27,215 nt of DNA from Anaerolineae bacterium (GCA_016934645.1 JAFGSL010000182.1:1-27215); one strand, 5' to 3'. Shown: positions 8,076-17,518, counted from the stretch's first letter. Program-made: numbers and translations. Notes: generated by a model from the letters alone, not told the origin.

Positions 8076-8854
8076 TTACGGCCTTCTACAGCCGCCAGGA
8101 TTTCCGCTGGTTCGTTGGTAATGATACCATCAACGTTCCACGCGGCGAACTTTCGCGCTACGGCAGGATCGTCGAGCGTCCACGTGAACACACGCACTCC
8201 ACGCTGCTGCACCCGGCGCACAAAGCGCTCGGTGAGCATATCTTTGTACGGGTGCAACGCTTCGTGAGGCGTAAACGGCCTCAGCAATAGCGTCCCCAGA
8301 TTCAAAGGGCCGTAAAGCAACCCACAAGGGATCTCCGGTGCCAGGGCGCGCGCGCGGTAAAGCGCGTATGGCTTGAAGGACGAGAACCACACGCGGTCCG
8401 CCATTTCCATTCGTCTGACCAGGTCCACAACGGCAGACACCAGAGCTACCGTCTGACCAGCCTTCAGTTCGATGTTGACCAACACCCTTGCACCGACCTC
8501 GGCCAGCACTTCCTCCAATGTAGGAATACGCTCACCCGCATAGGATACACCAGAATCCGGCACATCGAAACGTGCTCCGGCGTCCAAGGCCTTGAGCTGT
8601 GCCAACGTCAACTCGCGCACCAGACCAGTGCCATCGGTGGTTGCATCCACACTGTTGTTGTGAACGACGACCGGCACACCATCCCGTGAGAGATGCACGT
8701 CTAGTTCGATACCATCAGCGCCCACATCGGCGGCCTTGCGGAACGCCGCCAGCGTGTTCTGCGGTGCGGCATGGCTTGCACCGCGATGCCCAAGAATGAA
8801 CGGTCGCCCCAACGGCTGTCCCCGCTGCCATAAGTCAGGATATCGCGTTATCAT
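8054..8854 (-). CDS. Glycerophosphodiester phosphodiesterase (GDPD family)
   Basis: This 266-residue protein is a single GDPD TIM barrel. The family hydrolyses glycerophosphodiesters to glycerol-3-phosphate and an alcohol. The catalytic and metal residues are visible: HR at 23-24, E50 and D52 in GIELDVHLSRDG, H65 in VVVHNN, and E129 in VNIELK. The usual PENT motif reads PQNT (31-34), a mild departure. No signal peptide is seen, so it is cytoplasmic and closer to UgpQ than to periplasmic GlpQ. Its ATG overlaps the stop of the upstream ATPase gene by one base (TGATG), which indicates translational coupling. The last codons run into the inverted repeat described at 7980-8075. Confidence 0.9.
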   Translation of the reverse strand: MITRYPDLWQRGQPLGRPFILGHRGASHAAPQNTLAAFRKAADVGADGIELDVHLSRDGVPVVVHNNSVDATTDGTGLVRELTLAQLKALDAGARFDVPDSGVSYAGERIPTLEEVLAEVGARVLVNIELKAGQTVALVSAVVDLVRRMEMADRVWFSSFKPYALYRARALAPEIPCGLLYGPLNLGTLLLRPFTPHEALHPYKDMLTERFVRRVQQRGVRVFTWTLDDPAVARKFAAWNVDGIITNEPAEILAAVEGRNPCEGFA

Positions 8855-10152
8855 CAGTCCTCAAACTCCACAAAGTAAGCTTCTGCCGCGCGGTCGACAA
8901 GCTCCTTGCTCAAGACCGGCTGCACATTGAGATATTTGGCGATGTCGATAACCTGATCGATCAGATCGCGCGCGTGGCACGCGCGCGGCGGACGGTTCGC
9001 CTTGAGATAATGCTCACGGACAATATAAGCAAAAGCTTGTTCCGAGAAGGGCACCTTTTTCGCATTGGCAACGCGCTTGAAAATTTCGGCGAATTCTTCC
9101 CAACTCGGATTGTGCACCTCGATCTTGTGCCGGATGCGTCGCAGGAAAGCCTCATCTACCAGGTCACTCGGCTCCAGGTTTGTCGAGAAGACAATCAACA
9201 CCTCAAAGGGAATCTCGAACTTGCGACCCGTGTGCAGCGTCAGGAAGTCGATGCGCTTTTCGAGTGGAACGATCCAGCGGTTGAGCAAATCCGTCGGACG
9301 CACTTGCTGCCGCCCAAAGTCATCGATCAGGAAAATGCCGCCGTTGGCCTTCATCTGGAAGGGTGCTTCGTAGTACTTGTTGTTGGTATCGTAGACCAGG
9401 TCCAACCCTTCCAATGTCAACTCACCACCGACAACGATGAACGGGCGCTTGACCTTAAGCCATCGCGTATCCAAACCGCGTTGCGCTTCCTCCTGGATCG
9501 GCTTGTGGTTGACGTCATCGAAGACTTTGATGATCTGCCCCTCGATCTCCACCGCATAGGGGATATACATATCGCCTTCCATCAGCAAGGTGCCGATAGC
9601 TTCGGCGATCGACGTTTTACCATTGCCGGGGCTGCCAAAAAGGAAGATGGAACGTCCGGAGTTCACCGCCGGACCGATTTGCTCGAAGGTCTGCGGACTG
9701 AAAATCAAGTGCGACAATGCCTTGCGCAGATGTTGCTTGTGCACCACTACGTCCTTCAAACCCTGTACTCGAATCGACTGAATGTAATCCGCCATAGGAA
9801 CCGGCGCAAGCCCGGTATACTGCGAACGGTCCAACGCGTCACGCGCGTTCTCCCGTCCACGCGCCGTAAGCACGTACTCGTACATCGCCTCCGACAGCCC
9901 GCCCCTCCCCGAAGCGCTGCGCACCTCGCAGAGTTGCTCGCGTTTGAGGAAGTCCAGGATGCCTGCCACGACACCCGCAAATGGCAGCCCCAACCGGTCG
10001 GCAAGGTCACGCCCGGCGAGGTAGCTCTCGAAGTAAAGAGACTTCAACGCCAGATCGCTGAGTAACCCCATATTTAGACCTGTATCATCGACAGAACGCG
10101 GGGCTGGTGGCGAAAAAATGCCGCTAATAATTCCACGTTGCTGCTGAACCAT
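8854..10152 (-). CDS. AAA+ ATPase with N-terminal helical/winged-helix region
   Basis: The preferred start is the ATG at 10152, preceded after 5 nt by a near-perfect GAGGAGGT; an ATG 24 nt upstream (10176) is in frame but has no such site. This gives 432 residues. Residues 1-130 contain a predicted helix-turn-helix-like region (LADRLGLPFAGVVAGILDFL). The AAA+ core has Walker A GSPGNGKT (173-180), Walker B IFLIDD (273-278), a sensor-1-like FSTN and an arginine pair RRIRHK. A sizeable insertion between the Walker boxes (GELTLEGLDLVYDTNN region) and the DFGRQQVRPTDLLNRW segment resemble MoxR/RavA-side AAA+ proteins, but I cannot place the subfamily. It lies 66 nt downstream of the macroglobulin gene and may be co-transcribed with it. 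Confidence 0.8.
   Translation of the reverse strand: MVQQQRGIISGIFSPPAPRSVDDTGLNMGLLSDLALKSLYFESYLAGRDLADRLGLPFAGVVAGILDFLKREQLCEVRSASGRGGLSEAMYEYVLTARGRENARDALDRSQYTGLAPVPMADYIQSIRVQGLKDVVVHKQHLRKALSHLIFSPQTFEQIGPAVNSGRSIFLFGSPGNGKTSIAEAIGTLLMEGDMYIPYAVEIEGQIIKVFDDVNHKPIQEEAQRGLDTRWLKVKRPFIVVGGELTLEGLDLVYDTNNKYYEAPFQMKANGGIFLIDDFGRQQVRPTDLLNRWIVPLEKRIDFLTLHTGRKFEIPFEVLIVFSTNLEPSDLVDEAFLRRIRHKIEVHNPSWEEFAEIFKRVANAKKVPFSEQAFAYIVREHYLKANRPPRACHARDLIDQVIDIAKYLNVQPVLSKELVDRAAEAYFVEFED
8967..8987. other. Perfect 10-bp palindrome inside the ATPase gene
   Basis: The arm CGCGCGCGTG (8967-8976) and its exact complement (8978-8987) flank a single central base. It lies in coding sequence for the C-terminal part of the AAA+ protein (residues PRACHARDL). 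The arms are pure alternating purine-pyrimidine. Confidence 0.7.
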
Positions 10153-10218
10153 ACTTACCTCCTCGGGAAATCCCAAAATTGCAAATCAGCAAATCGAAAA
10201 ATCAAGTCGGCGACACAA

Positions 10219-13200
10219 TCAATCCTGAGTTTGTGGAACGACGTGCAGCACATCGCCTGCGGAGCGCCCCCACACTTCGGGAAAATAGACCTCGGAAGCG
10301 ACTGCTGGCAATGCTCCATAATCACCTGGCGCGACAGCGCGCAGTATATAGGTCATCTGGTACGTCCCAACCTCCACCTCGGAAGCAAAAAAGACGACAC
10401 GATCATCCAACACCTCACAGCGCTCAAAGGGTACCGTCCACCAGGCACGGAGATCCGCGCTCGCGCCTTGCTTCAGGATGCAACCTTCCATTGTGGCAGT
10501 AAACGTATCATTGGATGACACCGTATTGACCGGGACAAGCCCCGCCGGATGCGGGACTTCCAGACGCACATAGGCGCGGGTCTGTGGCGCGATCAGCGTC
10601 AGACGGACCGTCACCTGATCGCCAACGTGCAGTTCTGTCAGTGGACGACAAGCCATAGGGGCGATGACTCCGTTCGTCGCCGTATCATCCTCGACGGCAC
10701 AGTATTCCCGGCGCAACATCAATCCGCGGCTCTCAGCCCTAATCTGCGTCACCGGCGCAGACAGTTCCAGGTGCGCGGTGTAGTACAGCAGACCCGCTCC
10801 ACTGCCACGGGAGATCTCCAGCACGTTGGGACGATCGCGAAACAACACAGGAAGGGTTTCTTCCCCTTCACGCCCCTCCTCCAGAAGCCCGGCCCGTAAC
10901 CGCCACGGGACATCGACCACTTCACCATCCAGAACATCGGCTTGGGCAGTGCTCTCCGTCAGCACGGAGCCATTCAACACAACACTCCAATCATAGCGCG
11001 AGGCTTCACGCAGCGTCGCCGGATCGCCGGAAGCACGCAGCACATCAGACAAAGCGCCGATGGCCCAAGCCGTCTCGTAAGTCGTCTGCCAACGCCCGCC
11101 GCGCCGCGTCACCATCAACCAACGCGCGGCCTGGGCTAACAGCGACGAATCCTCAGGCGCAAAACGCGCCAACGCATCGACAGCAATGGCCGTAACGACC
11201 ACATCTGTATTCCAGTACAAATCACTTCCATTGCCAGTCATACTGTCGCCGGTGCCCTCCCAGTGTGCCCCTGCCGCCGTCAGTTTGGCTTCAGTCCGCA
11301 AGCCATCTAGCAGAGCCAAGAGTCGCGAATCCGACGGGTCAGATGTTCCCAAGGCCAACGCCAGGTAAGCGCGCCCTACGACACCTAATGATTCGCGCGC
11401 CGTGTACAATACCGCACCAGCACCAGTAGGCCAGGAAACACCTGCGTCGGACAATACGTACAAACCGAGAGCTTGCTCTGGATAGTGCATCTCGTCCCCT
11501 TGGACCAACACGAGATTGTCGTAAATGTACTCAAGCGCCCGTTCCCGAGCTATCTGACGCACATCAAAGCCAGCACGCTCCGCCTTGACCAATCCAAGGG
11601 CCGCAAACGCCGTGAGATGTATGGTGCTTTCCCCTTCCCACCAGCCCCAACCGCCATCTGCATTTTGCCGTGCATAGAGCCGTTCCAATGCCTGAGCAAT
11701 CGAGACTTGCAAGCGCTCCAGCAACGCACCATCAGCGACATCCAACTCCTGAAGCGCACGATAGGTGAAAACATTGGCCACGAAACGCTCGATCAGCACA
11801 TCCGTGTTGGCATACGGATACTGATCCAGATAAGTCAGCGTATCTACCAGTGCCCCAACAGGAGAAGAGACGACGCGCGCGATCAGTGCACTCGCGTCCC
11901 CAGCTTCCGGCGGGATATGCAGCGTTTCAAGACGCACACCATCTCCGTCCAACACACCAGCGGTCCCTATGACGTCCGGCATCACATAGCGATACAGCGG
12001 CACCTCGACTGAAATCTCATCGTGGTATCCGCCTCCGGCAGCCGAGAACGCCAGTCCTAGATTTTTAGCACTGCTCTGTTCGACGGAAAGCGTCCACACA
12101 ACGCGCGTATGCCCGCCGGCAGGCAAATCGAACGTGCGTATCAACGTATCCACACGCGCGCCCGTGCTCACCAGCAATTGCACCGCGCCAGCGAAAGGTT
12201 CATCTGTATGGTTGTAAATGAGAGCAGCGACTTCTGCCTGATCTCCAACGACCAGAAAGCGCGGTGGCTCAGGTTGGATGCGCAGTGGCTGTGTGGCAAC
12301 GATCTCAATTTCCGCTTCGCCTACCTTTGTGTCGGCAGTCAGTGCATACACGCCAGCGACCCACGTCGCTGGCGTATCAGGCAACTCGAAGGTTAGGTAT
12401 GTCTCGCCGTCCGTGTCGGTACGCTTGTCGCCTTCCCATAACACGGTGGTGGGGAAGAACTCGCCGGGAGTTTGCGTCAATACCTCACCGTCGGCAAAAC
12501 GGGCGATGTGATACGCTGCTTTCTCAGCCAGTGTAGTTGCATCTTGGTGATGAGAAAGCACCAACAGCCCATCGCCAGTCATCACCCGCAAAGGACGTGT
12601 GCCGTAGAATACATCGACGATAGAGAGAACATTGCGCAAAGATCCGCGTTCCTCAATCGACAACAGTGATTTGTCCACCAGTGCTACACCCACAGTTGCA
12701 TCTGCCGGATGTCCGGCAGCATCCACAGCCTGCACAGTCAAAGTCACTGCGTCTCCCGGCCGATACGCTGTCTTATCAGGCTGCGCAGTAATGGTCAACG
12801 TTTGCGCAGTAGGGGCGACATTCAGTGTCACGTAACCGGCCCGTACCTCCGGCGCAGAGGTCGTTTCTGTAACACCGTGAACGAGCACAAACGAGACGTA
12901 GACATTCGGGACAAACGCCTCAACAATCGGTATTTCCACCACGGGATTTACCGTATCGAGGACTTGCCGCTCGACTTCCAGAATACCGTTGCGTTCTACC
13001 GTCATCAGCATTTGATACGGTCCATCGAATGACACCGGCAGCAGGACTTTGGCCCGATCGCCCACGTGATATAGGTGCGCATCGGCAACAGGCGTCACCT
13101 CCCCCGTTCCCACTGGCCAAGAGGCAGCCTCCGAGCCGCTCGCCCATAGCATAATCTCGGCATACGTAGGATGGCCATCCGCATCAAGCGTGTCCGCAGC

Positions 13201-16200
13201 GACAATATAGGTGCCGCTGTTTGGTGGTACAAGTGCTGCCAGCGCTTGGCCTTCGAAGTTCGTCGTCACACGGGCAGTGGAAACGACAGTGTCGGTATAG
13301 CCCCACGTCGGTGAATCGATAGGATATGCAGCAGGGATACGGAACCACTCCCGCTGCGTCAATGAGACAGCAATCTCCTGTTCGGCAATCGGGTTTTGTG
13401 TCCAATCGAGCGCTAGAAGGTTGATTTCGTTTCGCATGCCGGCGCGCACAACCCACTCACGTGGCTGCATACCTAGGTAGAATCGGGAAGGATGAACAAC
13501 CACCTGTGCCTGACCGCTGGCCGGCAAAACACAGGCGTCGTTGGAGAGTGCATCGCACACCACCGCCTCGATGATCCAACGCTGCGGGCCGAGGGCCTGA
13601 TCCTCAGCAAGCAACGGCATCTCCGCCGGTAGTTCGAGCGCAAACCGGCCATCAGCATCAGTCACAGCCCCGCCGCCAGCCACCAACACAGGTTCGCCTG
13701 AAACCACCTCCGGCCACTGCCACACCTCGGATGAAACCGCTGGTAGCGGCTTGCCCTGCGCGTATACAGTCCAGGTCACACGCACGCCAGCCGCCGGGAT
13801 ACCAAAAACGTCATCCACAGCAATGACGGCGCGCACGGGATCGCCAGCCAACACATTCGTAGTCTCCGGCGCAACACTGATGGTCAACTTTGTCTCACGC
13901 GGGATAGCGATGGTGAACGTCGCGGTTCCAGGGCGGTTGTCGCTGAAATCGGGCAAGGATGCTTCGAGCACGTAGTCCCCCACCCCCACATTCTCCGGGA
14001 GCGTCAACGTGCCGCTGAAGGTTCCCATATCCGAAAGTGCAACTGTGGTTGTATATAAACTACGCCCCCCTGCCTCGCGCAGGGCCACCTGTACGGGCAA
14101 GTCCAGTGAGGGCATCAAATAACGGTCAGCATCTTCCCGCAGTATACCCCGAAAGCGAACTGTCTCACTCGTCCCATAGACCGTTTGATCAGTATACGTA
14201 CGGATAACATGAGACGCCGTTGGACTGCCGTCCAGTGCGATCCCGAAGGCGGACGGTGCAGCTTCGCCCACCCAGGAAGTTAGCGCCGCGCCAAATCCCT
14301 CCCCACCGGGTTCACCAACGACAGCCACGACATTTTCCCACAAATCCTCACGTGGGCTGATGGGGATAAGCGCCAGACCATCCTCATCCGTTGTGCCTCC
14401 AGCAATGAGCAACCCGTCCCGACCGACCAAGCTCACGGCGGTACGGGTGACCGGTTCACCACTGCGCAAATCCGTGACCCATACTAGCGCCTCTTCCGCC
14501 GCCAGCTTTAACGTCACGTGGCGATCCACCACGGCAAAGTTAAGGGATTGTGCGCCCCACGATAAATCCTCCCACGCGAGGTGATAGTAACCCGTCGGCA
14601 GTGCGCCACCGAGACGCCGCAATACCAGCGGAGCGACCGTAGCGGTGTTGCGTGGCACTGTGAACGTCTCCTGCCACTCACGAATCACAACACCCCCGAC
14701 AGCTTCCTTGCGGACAAAATCCGATTCACTCACCTCAGAAAGAGTGAAAGCAACGCGGTCGAGGTTCTGCACCAAAAAGAAAAGTTCAGATGGTTGTGAC
14801 GCATCGAGTGTCACTGCGCTCCCGGCACTTGCCGGGCTGATGAACGAGGGTAGATCACCCGTCACAAAACACGCCGTCTGGCTTTCAGTGATCACGTTGC
14901 TATACACATCGGCAATGCCGGGCTTGAGCTGCACGCAATACTCCGTCTGAGGCTGTTTGTCCCAAGAAAGCTGATAAACGTTCGCAGCAGCATCAAAATA
15001 GGTATACGGATTCTCTACTGCGGGGGTGATGATGATGCGACGGTCGAGCATCGCGGCATTCAACATACCGGAAAACGCTAAACGCACCGGTTCAGCAGTA
15101 TCCACATCGGTCGCGCCGTCTTGAGGGAGCGAGGCAACAAGAGCCGGATATGACACCGTGCTGAAAGTCCAGATTTGCGGGTTTTCCAGCGGGGCACTGG
15201 TGGCTGCGCGCGCGCGCGCACCAACCTGCACCGTGTAGCGCGTTCCCAGGCTCAGGCGTGTCGCCGGGGTGAAGACCAACACCGCGCCATTATCTTCCCA
15301 CGTGATAGCACCGGGCATAACGTCTCCCGCTTCATCGGTGATGCCAAAAACGCTGCCGGTAATTTCCTGATCCATCGGCGTGTTGAAGATCACGCGGATG
15401 TCCGTCTCCAGCGGAACTTGTGATTGTCCATCAGCCGGGACGCCCGCCTGAATCGCGGGAGAGGCGGTACTGAAAGACCAACTCACCGGGTCTTGGAGTG
15501 CCGCACCTTCGATACTCTCGATATCCGCTTCTAGGGTAGCCGTATACGCCCGGCCAGCGGCCCACCCACGCACCGCATCAAAGCGATAAACGGAAGTTTC
15601 CACCCACACTCCCGTTCCCAAAACCGCCGGCTCAAAACCCAGGGGAAGCGCCGGGCATTCGCTGTCTGCCTGCGCCGGTTGCCCCACGCAGGTGAGTGGA
15701 ACGACAGCGCGATTGAAAACAATCAAGGCTGGTGCATCAACGCGCGCGTCAACCGAACCGGTGGCTGGCGTCAAATGGGTGACTTCCAACGGCGTGAGCG
15801 TCGAAAACGCAAAAGAGAGTTCGATAGACAAGGGCAAGCCCGCCGCTGAACGCACATCGCCTACCAACGTCACACGGTAACGTGTGGATGCTACAAGGGA
15901 ATGTGGGCGGAAAACAAATGTCGCATCGTCCGGCCATTCAAAGTCGCCTTCGAGAATTGGCGTCACCTGCAAGGCTGCGACAACGCTCGCCTGATCCATA
16001 GGCTGATCGAAGGACAACTTGATCACGGCTGCGTTTTCAACTGCAGATGGGGTCGTATATGCGGCGACTTCCTGGCCTGAGCGCGGTTCATAATCGAGCA
16101 AAACCGGGGGGTATGGGCCTTCAGGCATCACCGGTGTCGCAGTAGGGATCGCCGTCGCCGTCGCCGTGGGTTCCGGTGCAGGGGTCGATGTGGTTGTAGG

Positions 16201-16290
16201 CAAGTTGATCACTTGTTCACAACCAGCCAATCCTAGCATAATGAGGATCAAGCAAGTGGCCCACAGGCACCGCGAAGACGGTTTATGCAT
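10219..16290 (-). CDS. Giant alpha-2-macroglobulin-family lipoprotein without thioester
   Basis: The 2023-residue protein starts with a lipoprotein signal (LAGC at 21-24, lipidated Cys24), then a Thr/Pro/Ala linker (about 31-54). Four Big_5/SbsA Ig-like domains follow (about 58-166, 167-276, 277-378, 379-476), then macroglobulin domains. The A2M core is marked by ELPDTPATW (W1310), followed by a helical thioester-type domain (about 1450-1760) and a C-terminal receptor-binding-like domain ending in YFPEVWGRS. Family members guard the envelope by trapping proteases. The thioester site YPYGCxEQ reads YPYANTDV at 1491-1498, so Cys and Gln are both absent and no covalent trapping is possible, as known for some bacterial A2Ms such as the YfaS type. 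The start ATG at 16290 has a GGGGGA ribosome site. It lies after an Hsp20 terminator-like hairpin, so it may have its own promoter. Confidence 0.92.
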   Translation of the reverse strand: MHKPSSRCLWATCLILIMLGLAGCEQVINLPTTTSTPAPEPTATATAIPTATPVMPEGPYPPVLLDYEPRSGQEVAAYTTPSAVENAAVIKLSFDQPMDQASVVAALQVTPILEGDFEWPDDATFVFRPHSLVASTRYRVTLVGDVRSAAGLPLSIELSFAFSTLTPLEVTHLTPATGSVDARVDAPALIVFNRAVVPLTCVGQPAQADSECPALPLGFEPAVLGTGVWVETSVYRFDAVRGWAAGRAYTATLEADIESIEGAALQDPVSWSFSTASPAIQAGVPADGQSQVPLETDIRVIFNTPMDQEITGSVFGITDEAGDVMPGAITWEDNGAVLVFTPATRLSLGTRYTVQVGARARAATSAPLENPQIWTFSTVSYPALVASLPQDGATDVDTAEPVRLAFSGMLNAAMLDRRIIITPAVENPYTYFDAAANVYQLSWDKQPQTEYCVQLKPGIADVYSNVITESQTACFVTGDLPSFISPASAGSAVTLDASQPSELFFLVQNLDRVAFTLSEVSESDFVRKEAVGGVVIREWQETFTVPRNTATVAPLVLRRLGGALPTGYYHLAWEDLSWGAQSLNFAVVDRHVTLKLAAEEALVWVTDLRSGEPVTRTAVSLVGRDGLLIAGGTTDEDGLALIPISPREDLWENVVAVVGEPGGEGFGAALTSWVGEAAPSAFGIALDGSPTASHVIRTYTDQTVYGTSETVRFRGILREDADRYLMPSLDLPVQVALREAGGRSLYTTTVALSDMGTFSGTLTLPENVGVGDYVLEASLPDFSDNRPGTATFTIAIPRETKLTISVAPETTNVLAGDPVRAVIAVDDVFGIPAAGVRVTWTVYAQGKPLPAVSSEVWQWPEVVSGEPVLVAGGGAVTDADGRFALELPAEMPLLAEDQALGPQRWIIEAVVCDALSNDACVLPASGQAQVVVHPSRFYLGMQPREWVVRAGMRNEINLLALDWTQNPIAEQEIAVSLTQREWFRIPAAYPIDSPTWGYTDTVVSTARVTTNFEGQALAALVPPNSGTYIVAADTLDADGHPTYAEIMLWASGSEAASWPVGTGEVTPVADAHLYHVGDRAKVLLPVSFDGPYQMLMTVERNGILEVERQVLDTVNPVVEIPIVEAFVPNVYVSFVLVHGVTETTSAPEVRAGYVTLNVAPTAQTLTITAQPDKTAYRPGDAVTLTVQAVDAAGHPADATVGVALVDKSLLSIEERGSLRNVLSIVDVFYGTRPLRVMTGDGLLVLSHHQDATTLAEKAAYHIARFADGEVLTQTPGEFFPTTVLWEGDKRTDTDGETYLTFELPDTPATWVAGVYALTADTKVGEAEIEIVATQPLRIQPEPPRFLVVGDQAEVAALIYNHTDEPFAGAVQLLVSTGARVDTLIRTFDLPAGGHTRVVWTLSVEQSSAKNLGLAFSAAGGGYHDEISVEVPLYRYVMPDVIGTAGVLDGDGVRLETLHIPPEAGDASALIARVVSSPVGALVDTLTYLDQYPYANTDVLIERFVANVFTYRALQELDVADGALLERLQVSIAQALERLYARQNADGGWGWWEGESTIHLTAFAALGLVKAERAGFDVRQIARERALEYIYDNLVLVQGDEMHYPEQALGLYVLSDAGVSWPTGAGAVLYTARESLGVVGRAYLALALGTSDPSDSRLLALLDGLRTEAKLTAAGAHWEGTGDSMTGNGSDLYWNTDVVVTAIAVDALARFAPEDSSLLAQAARWLMVTRRGGRWQTTYETAWAIGALSDVLRASGDPATLREASRYDWSVVLNGSVLTESTAQADVLDGEVVDVPWRLRAGLLEEGREGEETLPVLFRDRPNVLEISRGSGAGLLYYTAHLELSAPVTQIRAESRGLMLRREYCAVEDDTATNGVIAPMACRPLTELHVGDQVTVRLTLIAPQTRAYVRLEVPHPAGLVPVNTVSSNDTFTATMEGCILKQGASADLRAWWTVPFERCEVLDDRVVFFASEVEVGTYQMTYILRAVAPGDYGALPAVASEVYFPEVWGRSAGDVLHVVPQTQD

Positions 16291-16299
16291 ACATTCCCC

Positions 16300-16374
16300 C
16301 TAAAATCCAAACAACGCTTGAAGCTCTTTCAACTCTTGAAGGATCTCCAGCTTCTGTAAAGATCTCGACTCCAA
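16300..16374 (-). other. Possible 24-codon upstream ORF or gene remnant with coiled-coil pattern
   Basis: In the 209-nt gap before the macroglobulin gene, one minus-strand frame is open from 16392 to a TAG at 16302-16300. From a TTG at 16374 it would encode 24 residues with a strict leucine heptad (LQKLEILQELKELQALF). There is no ATG and no clear ribosome site. The stop is followed after 9 nt by the macroglobulin ATG, and the AGGGGGA ribosome site of that gene overlaps the stop. It could be a coupled leader peptide, a degenerate gene tail, or chance. Confidence 0.2.
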
Positions 16375-16433
16375 AGAGGCTTCGACATCATCTTAGCTTA
16401 GGAAACGCAAAAAGCAAACGCAAACAGGGACAC

Positions 16434-16458
16434 GAAGAGTCGCGGGGCGCGAATCTTC
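16434..16458 (-). terminator. Hairpin followed by T-rich tract, probable terminator of the kinase-to-Hsp20 operon
   Basis: GAAGA-T-TCGCG pairs with CGCGA-C-TCTTC (minus-strand reading) around a 3-nt loop: ten base pairs with one mismatch. It begins 41 nt after the Hsp20 stop. Downstream on the minus strand the sequence is T-rich (TTTGCGTTTGCTTTTTG) but not a pure T run, so termination may be partial. Confidence 0.45.
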
Positions 16459-16499
16459 ACGCAAGGTCTGCGCTTGCTTTGAACAGCGTTCGCAACATA

Positions 16500-16949
16500 T
16501 TATTTTGGACGCACGTAATGCACTGTGGTTTGTGGCTCCTGGACTCTCGGCAGAACCAATGTCAACACGCCATCCACAAGCCGGGCTTCAGCACGACTGC
16601 CATCCACCGGCACATTCAGCGCCAGTATCCGGCAAAAATAACCTTTTTGGCGCTCTTGTAGGACATAGGTGACGTTAACAAGAGGTACCGGGAATCTACC
16701 CCGGATCGTTAGCCGCTCATGATCGAGTTTGATTTCTATGTCTTTGGGCTTGAGTCCAGGCAGTGAAGCCTGCACCACGATTTCCTCCGCCGTGGTGTAC
16801 ACATCGACCATCAAGGTGGTTTCAACGATCGCGTCACGCCGGAGGACCTGCAACACACGTGCAGGCGTAAAGCGCGGATCGTGCATCAACCGCGCCAGCG
16901 CCTCACGCATAGCGGCGCAATCCATAAAGGGAGCAAATTTCCACCGCAT
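16500..16949 (-). CDS. Small heat shock protein (Hsp20/alpha-crystallin)
   Basis: From the ATG at 16949 the protein has 149 residues; an in-frame TTG at 16964 would add five. The alpha-crystallin domain runs from about residue 46 to 136: MVDVYTTAEEIVVQASLPGL at its start, KDIEIKLDHERLTIRG in the middle and the diagnostic GVLTLVLPR at 127-135. The N-terminal arm (1-45) is short and basic. The C-terminal I-x-I oligomerisation motif is not visible (tail TTVHYVRPK). The family holds unfolding proteins as an ATP-independent chaperone in the cytoplasm. It follows the GTPase gene by 35 nt on the same strand and is probably the last gene of the kinase operon. The ribosome site is weak (GGAAAA about 10 nt upstream). 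Confidence 0.88.
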   Translation of the reverse strand: MRWKFAPFMDCAAMREALARLMHDPRFTPARVLQVLRRDAIVETTLMVDVYTTAEEIVVQASLPGLKPKDIEIKLDHERLTIRGRFPVPLVNVTYVLQERQKGYFCRILALNVPVDGSRAEARLVDGVLTLVLPRVQEPQTTVHYVRPK

Positions 16950-16984
16950 AGTCGGTTTTTCCAATCAATAGGTAAAAAACACTA

Positions 16985-17518
16985 CTACACTAACAACTGC
17001 CGCACATGCTCCAAGACGCGCAGAACCGACTCCTTTTCACGCGCGACACACGGCATAACCGCCACATCTTTTGACACAGACAAACGTCGCTGAATTTCTG
17101 CCAGTGGCATAGCCGCGCGGTGGTCTTGCTTATTTGCCACCACCACGTAAGGTACTTTCGTCTGCTTGCGGAACTGCCGCAGCACTTGTTTGGCATCCAT
17201 CAAGCTCATCTTATCTGTACTGTCCACGAGCAGTACAAACGCGTCCATCTCTTTCGCCAGAATCGACCACATAAACTCGAAACGAGCCTGTCCTGGCGTG
17301 CCATACAGATGCAGCATCATATCGCCAAGTCGTTTCTGTCCATAATCCATAGCGACGGTCGTCTCGGACTTGGTAGTGGTCGCTATGCCAGGATCGGAAA
17401 TGCGCCTCTCGGTCGTAACCATGGCGATGTCGCTGATGGAGTGAATGAAAGCCGTCTTTCCGGCATTAAACGGGCCAGTGATCACGATTTTGTAGGCCCT
17501 CACGCGGTTCTCCTTCAT
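16985..17518 (-). CDS. MglA-like small Ras-type GTPase
   Basis: The protein of 177 residues shows all guanine-nucleotide boxes: G1 GPFNAGKT (15-22), a conserved switch Thr region ([15 protein letters not shown]), G3 GTPGQ (73-77, in place of DxxGQ) and G4 NKQD (129-132). It belongs to the bacterial Ras-like group (COG2229/MglA relatives), which acts as a molecular switch in polarity and in conservon-type signalling. The ATG at 17518 overlaps the stop of the response-regulator gene (ATGA). A GTG at 17503, preceded by AAGGAG with 6-nt spacing, is an equally good start and would give [16 protein letters not shown]. No GTPase-activating partner of the MglB/roadblock type is seen nearby, although the 80-aa protein two genes upstream is unassigned. 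Confidence 0.88.
   Translation of the reverse strand: MKENRVRAYKIVITGPFNAGKTAFIHSISDIAMVTTERRISDPGIATTTKSETTVAMDYGQKRLGDMMLHLYGTPGQARFEFMWSILAKEMDAFVLLVDSTDKMSLMDAKQVLRQFRKQTKVPYVVVANKQDHRAAMPLAEIQRRLSVSKDVAVMPCVAREKESVLRVLEHVRQLLV

Noticed and set aside
8054..8854. Inactive phosphodiesterase because PENT reads PQNT
   Set aside because: All catalytic histidines and metal ligands (H23, E50, D52, H65, E129) are present; the change may affect rate but does not by itself indicate loss of function.
8974..10065. A 363-codon open frame antisense to the AAA+ ATPase
   Set aside because: The opposite strand encodes clear Walker A and B motifs and has a near-perfect ribosome site; the antisense product shows no recognisable features.
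10153..10218. Short A/T-rich near-repeats (CAAATCAG, CAAATCGA) between macroglobulin and ATPase genes
   Set aside because: They are too short and irregular to support a repeat element or binding site.
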